DNA of 64,000 bases, taken from the NCBI RefSeq assembly GCF_011682055.1, contig NZ_JAAQOM010000004.1:134653-198652 (forward strand). Direction: 5' to 3'. This stretch comes from Telluria antibiotica. GTDB taxonomy: Bacteria; Pseudomonadota; Gammaproteobacteria; Burkholderiales; Burkholderiaceae_D. Shown one piece after another: positions 39,671 to 47,323 of the stretch. The notes beneath the pieces are model-generated. The model had not been told where the DNA came from and made no database searches. It saw only the letters and a program-made list of their open reading frames with translations. The position numbers and the translations under genes were made by a program. Position 1 is the first letter of the stretch; each line of letters opens with the position of its first letter.

Positions 39671-39913
39671 TAGTCAGTTGGGGTCAGAGCCCAGCCGGGA
39701 AATTCTTTTTAGTCAGTTGTAGTCAGTTGGGGTCAGAGCCCACCCGGGAAATTCGTCTAGCCAGTTATAGTCAGTTGGGGGCAGAGCCCACCCGGGAAAT
39801 TCGTCTAGCCAGTTATAGTCAGTTGGGGTCAGAGCCCACCCGGGAAATTCGTCTAGCCAGTTATAGTCAGTTGGGGTCAGAGCCCACCCGGGAAATTCGG
39901 GCTCTGACCCCAA
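39671..39913. repeat. 48-bp tandem repeat array filling the flgH-flgI spacer
   Basis: Five copies of a unit starting AGTCAGTTGGGGTCAGAGCC begin at 39672, 39721, 39769, 39817 and 39865. The last three steps are exactly 48 bp, the first 49. The array closes with an inverted GGGCTCTGACCCC. Each unit also has CCCGGGAAATTC and GTCTAGCCAGTTAT. It leaves only 4 bp to the flgI ATG and a few to the flgH stop. Its length unit divisible by three creates a spurious open frame across it. Confidence 0.92.
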
Positions 39914-39917
39914 ATTA

Positions 39918-40565
39918 TTAAAATGGGAGCAGCGACTGGAAGAAACGCGACATCATCGAGGTCATCTCGGCGCGGTCGATCTGGCTGTTGGTGCGGTACT
40001 CGACGCGCGCATCGGCGACCAGCGTGGACTGCACGATATTGCCCGGCTGGATCGAATCCGGATTCACCATGCCCGAGAAGCGGATGAACTCGACACCCTT
40101 GTCCATCGCGACCTGCTTCTCGCCCACGACGATCAGGTTACCGTTCGTCAGCACTTCGGACACCGTCACGCCGATCGTGCCCGTGAACGCGTTCGACGCG
40201 GTCTGCGTGTCGCCGTCGGCGTACTTGGTGCCGCTGCTCGTGGCGAGGTTGGCGCCCAGGCGGCCCTGCAGCGGACCCGGCACGCCGAGGTTGACGCTGC
40301 CCGACTTGTTGCCCGTGCTGGCGCCGCTCTTGTTCGCGGCCGTCTTCTCGACGATGTTGATCGTCAGGATGTCGCCGATGTGGCGCGCGCGGCGGTCCTC
40401 GAACATGGGACGGAACGTGTTCGCGTTGTAGATGGCGCCTTCCGTGGGCGTGCCGGCGTCGGCCAGCATCGGGCGCGCGGAGGTCGGGCCCTTGACGATC
40501 GACGTCGGGGTGGCCGCGCAGCCGGCCAGCGCCAGCGCGCACACGAGGAAGCTAAGCGTTTTCAT
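39918..40565 (-). CDS. flgH: Flagellar L-ring lipoprotein FlgH
   Basis: 215 residues. The lipoprotein signal [15 protein letters not shown] has lipobox L-A-G-C. Mature motifs [20 protein letters not shown] and the C-terminal [20 protein letters not shown] are typical. It forms the outer-membrane ring. It overlaps flgG by 4 bp upstream and is followed by the 48-bp repeat array. Confidence 0.96.
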   Translation of the reverse strand: MKTLSFLVCALALAGCAATPTSIVKGPTSARPMLADAGTPTEGAIYNANTFRPMFEDRRARHIGDILTINIVEKTAANKSGASTGNKSGSVNLGVPGPLQGRLGANLATSSGTKYADGDTQTASNAFTGTIGVTVSEVLTNGNLIVVGEKQVAMDKGVEFIRFSGMVNPDSIQPGNIVQSTLVADARVEYRTNSQIDRAEMTSMMSRFFQSLLPF

Positions 40566-41344
40566 AACTGGGAAATCTTTTGCAGCATCTGGTCGGAGGT
40601 GGTGATGGCCTTGCTGTTGATCTCGTACGCGCGCTGCGTCTGGATCATATTGACCATCTCTTCGACGACGTTCACGTTCGACGTCTCGACGAAGCCCTGC
40701 ATCAGCACGCCGGTGCCGTTCGTGCCCGGGGTGCTCGCCTGGGCGGTGCCCGACGCGCCCGTTTCGGCATACAGGTTCTCGCCCAGCGATTCCAGGCCGG
40801 CCGGGTTGACGAAATTCGACAGCTGGAGCGAGCCGATCTGCGTAGGCGCCACGGTGCCCGGCGTCGTTACGGACACGGTGCCGTCGCGGCCCACGGTCAG
40901 CGTCAGCGCGTTGCTGGGCACGGTGATCGGGGGCTGCACGACGTAGCCGCTCGCCGTGACGAGCTGTCCGTTGTTATCCGTCTGCAGGGAGCCGTCGCGG
41001 GTGTACGCGGTCGTACCGTCCGGCATCAGGACCTGGAAGAAGCCCGAGCCGTTGATCATCACGTCCTTCGAGTTGCCCGTCTGCTGGGGATTGCCCTGCG
41101 TGTGGATGCGCTCGGTCGCGACGGTGCGCACACCGGTACCGATCTGCAGGCCGGACGGCAACTGCGTCTGTTGCGACGATTGCGCGCCGGGCTGGCGCAC
41201 ATTCTGGTACAGCAAGTCCTCGAACACGGCACGCGACTTCTTGAAGCCGTTCGTGCTCACGTTGGCGAGGTTGTTGGTGATGACGTCGAGGTTGGTCTGC
41301 TGCGCTTCGAGACCGGTCTTGGCGATAAACAGCGAACGGATCAT
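40562..41344 (-). CDS. flgG: Distal rod protein FlgG
   Basis: 260 residues, the standard length. N-terminal [20 protein letters not shown] with [13 protein letters not shown] and C-terminal [20 protein letters not shown] are diagnostic. AGGAGAACACC precedes the ATG. Confidence 0.97.
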   Translation of the reverse strand: MIRSLFIAKTGLEAQQTNLDVITNNLANVSTNGFKKSRAVFEDLLYQNVRQPGAQSSQQTQLPSGLQIGTGVRTVATERIHTQGNPQQTGNSKDVMINGSGFFQVLMPDGTTAYTRDGSLQTDNNGQLVTASGYVVQPPITVPSNALTLTVGRDGTVSVTTPGTVAPTQIGSLQLSNFVNPAGLESLGENLYAETGASGTAQASTPGTNGTGVLMQGFVETSNVNVVEEMVNMIQTQRAYEINSKAITTSDQMLQKISQL

Positions 41345-41405
41345 GGTGTTCTCCTATGACGACGGCAAACCCGTCGCCCACCATGAAATTATGTCCCAGG
41401 AGAAA

Positions 41406-42146
41406 TCAACTCAAAGCGAGGATCTGCGTCGCTTTCGCCGCGTTATTCTCGGCGTTCTTCAACAGGCTCATTTGCGTTTCGAGAGAACGTGCCAAAGAGA
41501 TCATGTTGACCATCGAGTCGACGGCGGAGACGTTGCTGCCCTCCAGCGCGCCGCTCGCCACCGTCACGGCCGGATCGGCCTGGGCCGGGCTGCCGTCCTG
41601 CTGGCGGAAAAAGCCGTCGTCGCCGCGCACGAGCTGCTTCTCGTCCGGATTGACGAGCTTGAGGCGGCCGACGACGGTCGACGTGGCCGGCACGGTGTCC
41701 GTCGTCATCGACGTGATGGAACCGTCCTTGCCGACGGCGACCGTCGTGTTCGGCGGAATGGCGATCGGGCCGTTCTCGCCCATGACGGCCTGGCCGTTGG
41801 CGGTCTGCAGCACGCCGTTGGGGCTGATCTGCAACGAACCGTTGCGCGTATAGGCTTCGGTACCGTCCTGCATCTGCACGGCGATCCAGCCGCGGCCCTT
41901 GACGGCCACGTCGAGATCGCGCCCCGTCACCTGCAGCGGCCCGGCCGTGAAGTCCGCGCCGACCGTGTTGTCGACGACGAACGCCCGCGTCGGCAAGCCT
42001 TCGCTGACGACGGGCACGGCGCGGAACGTGTCCAGCTGCGCGCGGAAGCCCGTCGTGCTGAGGTTGGCCAGGTTGTTCGACGTCGTGGCCTGCTGCTCGA
42101 GGATGTGCTTGGCGCCGGAGGCTGCCGTATAAATCAACCTATCCAT
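41406..42146 (-). CDS. flgF: Proximal rod protein FlgF
   Basis: 246 residues from MDRLIYTAASGAKHILEQQ; the upstream in-frame ATG lies in repeat DNA and is rejected. ATTSNNLANLSTTGFRAQLD and the C-terminal VSAVDSMVNMISLARSLETQ identify FlgF. GGGAGAG precedes the start. Confidence 0.95.
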   Translation of the reverse strand: MDRLIYTAASGAKHILEQQATTSNNLANLSTTGFRAQLDTFRAVPVVSEGLPTRAFVVDNTVGADFTAGPLQVTGRDLDVAVKGRGWIAVQMQDGTEAYTRNGSLQISPNGVLQTANGQAVMGENGPIAIPPNTTVAVGKDGSITSMTTDTVPATSTVVGRLKLVNPDEKQLVRGDDGFFRQQDGSPAQADPAVTVASGALEGSNVSAVDSMVNMISLARSLETQMSLLKNAENNAAKATQILALS

Positions 42147-42166
42147 CTGATCATCTCTCCCAAAAA

Positions 42167-42247
42167 CCGTAGGGTGGGCAACCCTGTGCCCACGCGTAAC
42201 GTTCGCGTCTCGTTCGCGTTCGCGTGGGCACGGAGTGCCCACCCTAC
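42167..42247. repeat. Inverted pair of GTAGGGTGGGC repeats between flgE and flgF
   Basis: One unit at 42167-42196 and its inverted partner at 42221-42247, whose ends CCGTAGGGTGGGCA and TGCCCACCCTAC can pair into a long cruciform or RNA hairpin. The pair begins immediately after the flgE stop codon, inside the operon. Confidence 0.88.
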
Positions 42248-42248
42248 T

Positions 42249-43775
42249 TTAGCGCAGGCTCACCAGCGTCTGCAGCACCGAGTCCTGCGTCTTGATCGTC
42301 TGAGCATTGGCCTGGTAGACGCGCTGCGCGGTAATCATGTCGACCAGTTCGGCCGTCAGGTCGACGTTCGAGCTTTCCGTCGCGGACGACTGCAGCACGC
42401 CGAAGCCGCCTGTGCCCGGCGTGCCCAGCAGCGGCGTGCCGGACGCCGACGTCTCGGTCCACGAGTTGTTGCCGATCGGCTCCAGGCCGTTCGAGTTGGT
42501 GAAGTTGGCAAGGACGACCTGGCCCAGCGCCCGGGTCTGGCCGTTGCTGTACTGGCCCTGCAAGGTGCCGTCGGCCGCGGCCGAGAAGCGCTGCAGGTGG
42601 CCGGCCGTGAAGCCGTCCTGCGTCGTCAGTTTCTCGCTCGTGTCGGCGCCGTACTGGGTGCTGCCGTTGAAGCCGACGTTAATCGCCAGCGTTTCCTTGG
42701 CGCCCGTTGCCGGGTACACGGGGAACGACACGGCGAGCGGCAGCGTCTGCGGCGACATCAGCGGGGCCGACAGCGCGCCGTTCGAGTCGAACTTCAGCGT
42801 ACCGATCGGCTTCGACGGCACAGACACGGCGGCCGCGATGTCGCGGTCGACCTGGTCCGGCGTGTAGCCGATCGTGGCGCCCGAGCTCGTGGCGGCGGAC
42901 TGGATGGCGGTGACGGTGGCCGCGGTGGCGCCGGCGGCGCCCGCCGCGGTGGTGACGGCGGTCGATGCCGCGGCGGCATAGCTGGACAGCGCGGCGGCGA
43001 CGGCGGCCGGGTCCTGGGGCGACGCCTTCGTGGCGGCCGTCCAGGCGGCGCGCGCGGCCATCGCGGTCGGGTCGCTGCCGGCGGCCTTCTCCACGCCGAC
43101 GTTGCTGATCTCGGTGCCATCGGCGCCGGCGTACACGTCCCACGTGCCCGAACCCGTCTTCACGTAGTACAGCGACATCGTGTGCTCGTTGCCCAGCGTG
43201 TCGTACACGCTGACGGGGACCTGCTTGTTGTACGTGGTCGCGTCGTTCGCGCTGAACGGGAAATTGGTGGGCGTCGCCTCGCGCGAGTCGAGGTTGATCG
43301 ACGTGTCGACCTTCGTGGTCGCGTTCGGTTTCATGTCGACCGTGCTGATCTTCAGCGGCGTCGGGGTGCTGGCCAGGATCTGGCCGTTCGCGGACACGCC
43401 ATAGCCCGTCACGTTGGCGCCTTGCGGCGTCACGATGAAGCCGTTCTTGTCCAGCGAGAACTGGCCGTTGCGGGTGTACTGGATGGCGCCGCCCATCTCG
43501 GTGCGGAAGAAGCCGCCGCCGTTGATGGCGATGTCGAGCGGGTTCGCCGTCGTCTCGATATTACCTTGCGTGAACTGCTGGGCGACGGACGCCACGCTCA
43601 CGCCGATGCCGGCCTGCGTCGCGCCGGCGCCGCTCAGCGAGCGCGCGTAGACGTCGGCGAATTCCGTCGTCGAGCCCTTGAAGCCCACGGTGCTCGCGTT
43701 GGCGATGTTGTTACCGATGACGTCCAGCGATTTCGCGGCGCCGTTCAAGCCGCTCAGGCCTTGTTGGAAGGACAT
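42249..43775 (-). CDS. flgE: Flagellar hook protein FlgE
   Basis: 508 residues. The N-terminus has FQQGLSGLNGAAKSLDVIGN and TVGFKGSTTEFADVYA, the C-terminus VDLTAELVDMITAQRVYQAN. A segment at about 232-315 is an Ala-dominated insertion (WTAATKASPQDPAAVAAAL, then STAVTTAAGAAGATAATVTA) interrupting the region after VYDTLGNEHTMSLYYVKTG. It is the hook subunit; length is controlled by FliK. Confidence 0.96.
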   Translation of the reverse strand: MSFQQGLSGLNGAAKSLDVIGNNIANASTVGFKGSTTEFADVYARSLSGAGATQAGIGVSVASVAQQFTQGNIETTANPLDIAINGGGFFRTEMGGAIQYTRNGQFSLDKNGFIVTPQGANVTGYGVSANGQILASTPTPLKISTVDMKPNATTKVDTSINLDSREATPTNFPFSANDATTYNKQVPVSVYDTLGNEHTMSLYYVKTGSGTWDVYAGADGTEISNVGVEKAAGSDPTAMAARAAWTAATKASPQDPAAVAAALSSYAAAASTAVTTAAGAAGATAATVTAIQSAATSSGATIGYTPDQVDRDIAAAVSVPSKPIGTLKFDSNGALSAPLMSPQTLPLAVSFPVYPATGAKETLAINVGFNGSTQYGADTSEKLTTQDGFTAGHLQRFSAAADGTLQGQYSNGQTRALGQVVLANFTNSNGLEPIGNNSWTETSASGTPLLGTPGTGGFGVLQSSATESSNVDLTAELVDMITAQRVYQANAQTIKTQDSVLQTLVSLR

Positions 43776-43829
43776 GTTGTGCTCCTGTTGTTCGTTCGAT
43801 GCGTTGGGTGGGAGGTCTGCAAGCGCCGC

Positions 43830-44537
43830 TTACAAGACTTCCTTGATGTCGGCCAGCGTGAGCGTGCCCTTGCCGGACAGGTTCACCTTGACGCCATCGG
43901 TACTGTTGGTGGTGACGCTGGCGACGCTGTCGAACGACAGGCCCTTGGCATCCGTGAGGTTGGCGCCGCCGCGCGTCGCCACGACCTTGAACGTGTAGTT
44001 GCCGTCGGCCAGGGCGATGGGCTTGCCGCTGCTGTCGAGCTTGGTCGGATCGGGCACGCCGTTCCACGCCAGCGGCAACACGCCGGCCTTCTGCGCACCG
44101 AGGTCCATCGTCTCGACGTCGTTGCCCTTGGCGTCGCTGATGACGACCTTCAGGTTGTCGGCGTCGCTGCCCAGTTCCACGCCCAGCACGGCCTTGCCGC
44201 TGGCCAGCGTGACGCCGCTGCCCGCGACGAGCACGCCGTGGCCGATCAGGTTCGTCGCCTGCATCGCTTCCGAGCTCTGGTAGCTGGACTTCAGCGATTC
44301 CAGCGTGGTGTTCAACTTGTTCACGCCCGTCACCGTTTGCAGCTGCGCGAGCTGGCTCGTCATCTGGGCGTTGTCCATCGGGTTCAGCGGATCCTGGTTC
44401 TGCAGCTGGGTCACCAGGAGGGTCATGAACTTGTCGGTGTCGGCGGAGACGCTGTCGGTGCTGCCCGGTTTCTTCGCGTTCATCGTCGCCATCAAGTCGG
44501 TGGCGCGGGTGCTGGTGGTATCGGTTACGGTCGCCAT
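43830..44537 (-). CDS. flgD: Hook assembly (capping) protein FlgD
   Basis: 235 residues. The N-terminal scaffold motif DKFMTLLVTQLQNQDPLNPM with DNAQMTSQLAQLQTV is diagnostic, and the C-terminal FlgD Ig/tudor region contains VLPLAWNGVPDPTKLDSSGK. It caps the growing hook. It lies 34 bp after flgC. Confidence 0.96.
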   Translation of the reverse strand: MATVTDTTSTRATDLMATMNAKKPGSTDSVSADTDKFMTLLVTQLQNQDPLNPMDNAQMTSQLAQLQTVTGVNKLNTTLESLKSSYQSSEAMQATNLIGHGVLVAGSGVTLASGKAVLGVELGSDADNLKVVISDAKGNDVETMDLGAQKAGVLPLAWNGVPDPTKLDSSGKPIALADGNYTFKVVATRGGANLTDAKGLSFDSVASVTTNSTDGVKVNLSGKGTLTLADIKEVL

Positions 44538-44571
44538 GGGAGCGTGTCAGTGTGAGTAAGCGGTTATCGAA

Positions 44572-44970
44572 TTACTGGCCGAGGGTCAGCGTCTTGAGCA
44601 GCATGGTCTTCGCGGCATTCATCGTCTCGACGTTCGTCTGGTACGAGCGCGACGCCGACAGCATGTTGACCATTTCGTCGACGACGTTCACGTTGGGCAT
44701 CGAGACATAGCCCTTGTCGTCGGCCAGCGGATTCTTGGGGTCGTACACCTGCTTCAAGGGCGAGGCGTCCTCGACCACTTCGCGCACCTTGACGCCAGTG
44801 CCGCTTTCCATCGGCACGGCCTCGAACACGACCTGCTTGGCGCGGTAGGCCTGGCCCGTGGCGCTCGTCGCGCTGTCGGCGTTGGCGAGGTTGCTGGCCG
44901 TCGTGTTCAGGCGCTGGGCCTGAGCGCTCATCGCAGAGCCGGCCACGTTGAAGACATTAAATAAGGACAT
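44572..44970 (-). CDS. flgC: Rod protein FlgC
   Basis: 132 residues. [32 protein letters not shown] and the C-terminal [20 protein letters not shown] are FlgC signatures. It starts 2 bp after the flgB stop. Confidence 0.96.
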   Translation of the reverse strand: MSLFNVFNVAGSAMSAQAQRLNTTASNLANADSATSATGQAYRAKQVVFEAVPMESGTGVKVREVVEDASPLKQVYDPKNPLADDKGYVSMPNVNVVDEMVNMLSASRSYQTNVETMNAAKTMLLKTLTLGQ

Positions 44971-44972
44971 GA

Positions 44973-45401
44973 TTACTGGCCTCCCTGGATGGCTGCGAGC
45001 ATATTGCGGATCTGCTGGTTGAGCATCGTGATGCCGGCTTCGTAGCGCAGCGCGTTGTCGGCGAACTGCGTGCGTTCCGTATCCATGTCGACCGTGTTGC
45101 CATCGACGGCACCTTGCGTCACCGTGCGGTACAGCACGGGCGTGGCACCGTCGGCCAGCGTCTTGCCGTCGGCGGCCGCCTGCGCGTTCGGAAAATGCGC
45201 GCCGGCCGTCGTCGCCAGCGGCGCCGAGTTCGTCGCACGGGCCAGCGCACCCTGCAGGGCGCTGGAAAAATCGATGTCGCGCGCCTTGAAGTTCGGCGTG
45301 TCCGCGTTGGCGATGTTCGACGCCAGCAATTCCTGGCGCTGCGAACGCAGGCTGAGCGCCGTTTCATTGAAGCGCAGGTAGTCGTCGAGTTTGCCGATCA
45401 T
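44973..45401 (-). CDS. flgB: Rod protein FlgB
   Basis: 142 residues from [19 protein letters not shown]; an upstream in-frame ATG would add an unrelated 32-residue leader. [20 protein letters not shown] and the C-terminal [20 protein letters not shown] are typical. It is the first gene of flgBCDEFGHIJKL and diverges from flgA. Confidence 0.95.
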   Translation of the reverse strand: MIGKLDDYLRFNETALSLRSQRQELLASNIANADTPNFKARDIDFSSALQGALARATNSAPLATTAGAHFPNAQAAADGKTLADGATPVLYRTVTQGAVDGNTVDMDTERTQFADNALRYEAGITMLNQQIRNMLAAIQGGQ

Positions 45402-45573
45402 GATTGCTCCGTGGTTGCCAGGCATCTGGTGGTGGACAGGATGGATCATACGGACGGGCGAACTCTTCCAATCGGGCAATAAAGAGACCCAAACCACGGC
45501 TATTCAAAGTTTCGACCGGGCGGCACCGGACCTAAGATGGCAGCGTCGCAAAAAACCGTACGCCCTTTTATTT
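45402..45573. promoter_or_regulatory. Divergent flgB / flgA control region
   Basis: The 172-bp gap serves both operons. On the minus strand TATGAT (45446-45451) is a good -10 candidate for flgB, with a poor TTGGAA 15 bases upstream, as expected for an activator-dependent (FlhDC-type) class II promoter. No sigma-28 site is seen. Confidence 0.35.
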
Positions 45574-46272
45574 ATGAAACGCACGCTCCTCATCGCCCTG
45601 CTCGCCGCAACCGCCTCGCTGGCGGCCGCGCAGACGCAGCCCGCCGGTCGTCAGAACGTCAACACCCTGCGCACCGTCGTCGAGCAATTCCTGCAGACGC
45701 AGACGGCCGGCCTGCCCGGCACCGTGACGGTGAAGGTGGGCGCGATCGACGCCCGCACGGCCCTGGCCGCCTGCCCCGCGCCGGAAGCCTTCCTGCAGCC
45801 GGGCGCGCGCGCCTGGGGCAAGACGACCGTGGGCGTGCGCTGCACGGCGCCGTCGAACTGGACCATCTTCGTGCAGGCGCAGGTGAACGTGCAGGCGGAA
45901 TACGTCGCCGCCGCGCTGCCGCTGGCCCAGGGCCAGGCGATCGAGCAAAGCCAGCTCGTGTTGGTAAAAGGCGACATCGCCGCGATGCCGAACGGCATCA
46001 TCACGGACATGGCGCAGGCCATCGGCCGCGCGCCGACCGTGTCGCTGGCAGCCGGTACGCCGCTGCGCCTCGACACGCTGCGCAGCAAGCCCGTCGTGCA
46101 ACAGGGCCAGTCCGTGCGCATCGTGTCGAACGGCAATGGATTTTCGGTATCGGCCGAAGGCAAGGCCATCGGCAACGCGGGCGACGGCCAGGTCGTGCAG
46201 GTGCGCACGCCGTCCGGCTCGGTCGTCAGCGGCACGGCGCGGGCCGGCGGGATGGTCGAGGTGGCGTTTTAA
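45574..46272 (+). CDS. flgA: P-ring assembly chaperone FlgA
   Basis: 232 residues with a Sec signal peptide (MKRTLLIALLAATASLAAA). The SAF-type domain includes VSLAAGTPLRLDTLRSKPVV, VVQQGQSVRIVSNGNGFSVS and VRTPSGSVVSGTARAGGMVE. It is the periplasmic chaperone for FlgI. The start is the ATG directly preceding the signal peptide. Confidence 0.95.
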   Translation: MKRTLLIALLAATASLAAAQTQPAGRQNVNTLRTVVEQFLQTQTAGLPGTVTVKVGAIDARTALAACPAPEAFLQPGARAWGKTTVGVRCTAPSNWTIFVQAQVNVQAEYVAAALPLAQGQAIEQSQLVLVKGDIAAMPNGIITDMAQAIGRAPTVSLAAGTPLRLDTLRSKPVVQQGQSVRIVSNGNGFSVSAEGKAIGNAGDGQVVQVRTPSGSVVSGTARAGGMVEVAF

Positions 46273-46367
46273 GGCAGCATGGAGCGGCATGGGAGGCGCT
46301 GGCAGCGGGAAACCGGCCTGATGGGACTTTCAAACACGGCATCCGGCCGCATTTGTTTGATGTCCCC

Positions 46368-46394
46368 TAAAGTTTTCGGCAACATGGCCGTTAC
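46368..46394 (+). promoter_or_regulatory. Sigma-28 promoter of flgMN
   Basis: TAAA at 46368-46371, exactly 15 bases, then GCCGTTAC at 46387-46394, 6 of 8 matching GCCGATAA. It shares CCGTTAC with the fliC promoter. Located 49 bp before the flgM GTG start. Confidence 0.7.
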
Positions 46395-46442
46395 TTCAGG
46401 CAGATCCCGGGCTTTCTGCTCCGACCTGAGAAGGATGATGCT

Positions 46443-46751
46443 GTGAAAATCAACGATACACTCAAGAGCAACGCAGGCGTTCAGGCCAACAACACGCCGG
46501 CCACGACTGCGAAGAGCAGCGACGCGGCCGCCGCGAAGACGGTCACGCCCGCTGCAGCCGATACCGTGCGCCTGTCCCCGCAAGGCCAGGCGCTCGCGGC
46601 TGGTGGCAGCACCAGCCAGGTGTTCGACAGCAAGAAGGTCGAACGCATCAAGGCGGCCATCGCGGATGGCCAATTCCACGTCAATTCCGAGAAGGTGGCG
46701 GACGGCCTGCTGGATACAGTGCGCGACCTGCTGCATTCCCGAAAACAGTAG
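46443..46751 (+). CDS. flgM: Anti-sigma-28 factor FlgM
   Basis: 102 residues from a GTG start (AGAAGGA 8 bases upstream). The disordered N-terminal half is Ala/Thr/Lys-rich; the C-terminal half binds FliA and contains DTVRLSPQGQALA and KKVERIKAAIADGQFHVNSE with a KVADGLLDTVRDLL end. FlgM holds FliA inactive until exported through the finished hook. It has its own sigma-28 promoter, giving feedback. Confidence 0.94.
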   Translation: MKINDTLKSNAGVQANNTPATTAKSSDAAAAKTVTPAAADTVRLSPQGQALAAGGSTSQVFDSKKVERIKAAIADGQFHVNSEKVADGLLDTVRDLLHSRKQ

Positions 46752-46758
46752 ATAACCC

Positions 46759-47229
46759 ATGGCCATAGCATCCCCCGGCGCAACCCTGCGCGACGAACAG
46801 CACGTGATCGGTTCCATCGTGGAACTGATGAAAACCGAGCAACAGCTCCTGATCAGTGCGGATGCGGATGGCCTCTCGACCATCACCCCCAACAAGCTGC
46901 AACTGGCGCAGCGCGCCGCGACCCTGTCGCGCGTACGCCACAAGGCCCTCGCCGCCGCCGGTTTTCCCGCGGACGAAACGGGGATGGAGCCGTGGCTGGC
47001 CGTTGGCGGCAACGACGAGCACCGCGCGGACTGGAACCGCCTGCTCGACCTGACCCGCGAAGCAAAGGAACTCAACCGCGTCAACGGCATGCTGGTCAAC
47101 CGCCAGCTGGGCCAGACGCAGGCCGCGCTGGGCGAATTGCGCGGTCCGGGCGGCAATCCGGGCGGCGTCTACGGCCCGGGCGGGCAGACCATGTCGACGG
47201 GGCCGTCGCGCCGGTTCGTGGTCGGTTAA
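46759..47229 (+). CDS. flgN: Flagellar chaperone FlgN
   Basis: 156 residues. Helical, with LRDEQHVIGSIVELMKTEQQ and LDLTREAKELNRVNGMLVNR, matching FlgN. The Gly-rich C-terminus (GPGGNPGGVYGPGGQTM) is disordered. It is the export chaperone for FlgK and FlgL. It follows flgM by 7 bp. Confidence 0.9.
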   Translation: MAIASPGATLRDEQHVIGSIVELMKTEQQLLISADADGLSTITPNKLQLAQRAATLSRVRHKALAAAGFPADETGMEPWLAVGGNDEHRADWNRLLDLTREAKELNRVNGMLVNRQLGQTQAALGELRGPGGNPGGVYGPGGQTMSTGPSRRFVVG

Positions 47230-47240
47230 ACGCAGTCAGC

Positions 47241-47320
47241 TGTAGGGTGGGCACCCTGTGCCCACGCGAACGCCGGCATGACGCAAACGTCACGCGTGGG
47301 CTCGGGGAGTCCACCCTACG
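47241..47320. repeat. Inverted pair of GTAGGGTGGGC repeats between flgN and the GGDEF-EAL gene
   Basis: A unit at 47241-47268 and an inverted unit at 47293-47320 end CGCGTGGGC..CCACCCTACG. They lie between convergent genes, 11 bp after flgN and 3 bp from the next stop, and may terminate both. Confidence 0.85.
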
Positions 47321-47323
47321 AAA

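Noticed and set aside
39671..39913. The 48-bp array as a CRISPR
   Set aside because: There are no variable spacers; the whole unit is repeated head to tail, and no cas genes are present.
39713..39921. Open frames of about 65 codons on both strands with repeated peptide units
   Set aside because: They are a by-product of the 48-bp tandem repeat (a multiple of three without stops), with no ribosome site or independent support.
40956..44555. A 1199-codon open frame on the plus strand opposite flgE, flgF and flgD
   Set aside because: It is an antisense shadow of high-GC genes: Arg/Gly/His-rich composition, no motifs, and the minus-strand genes are unambiguous.
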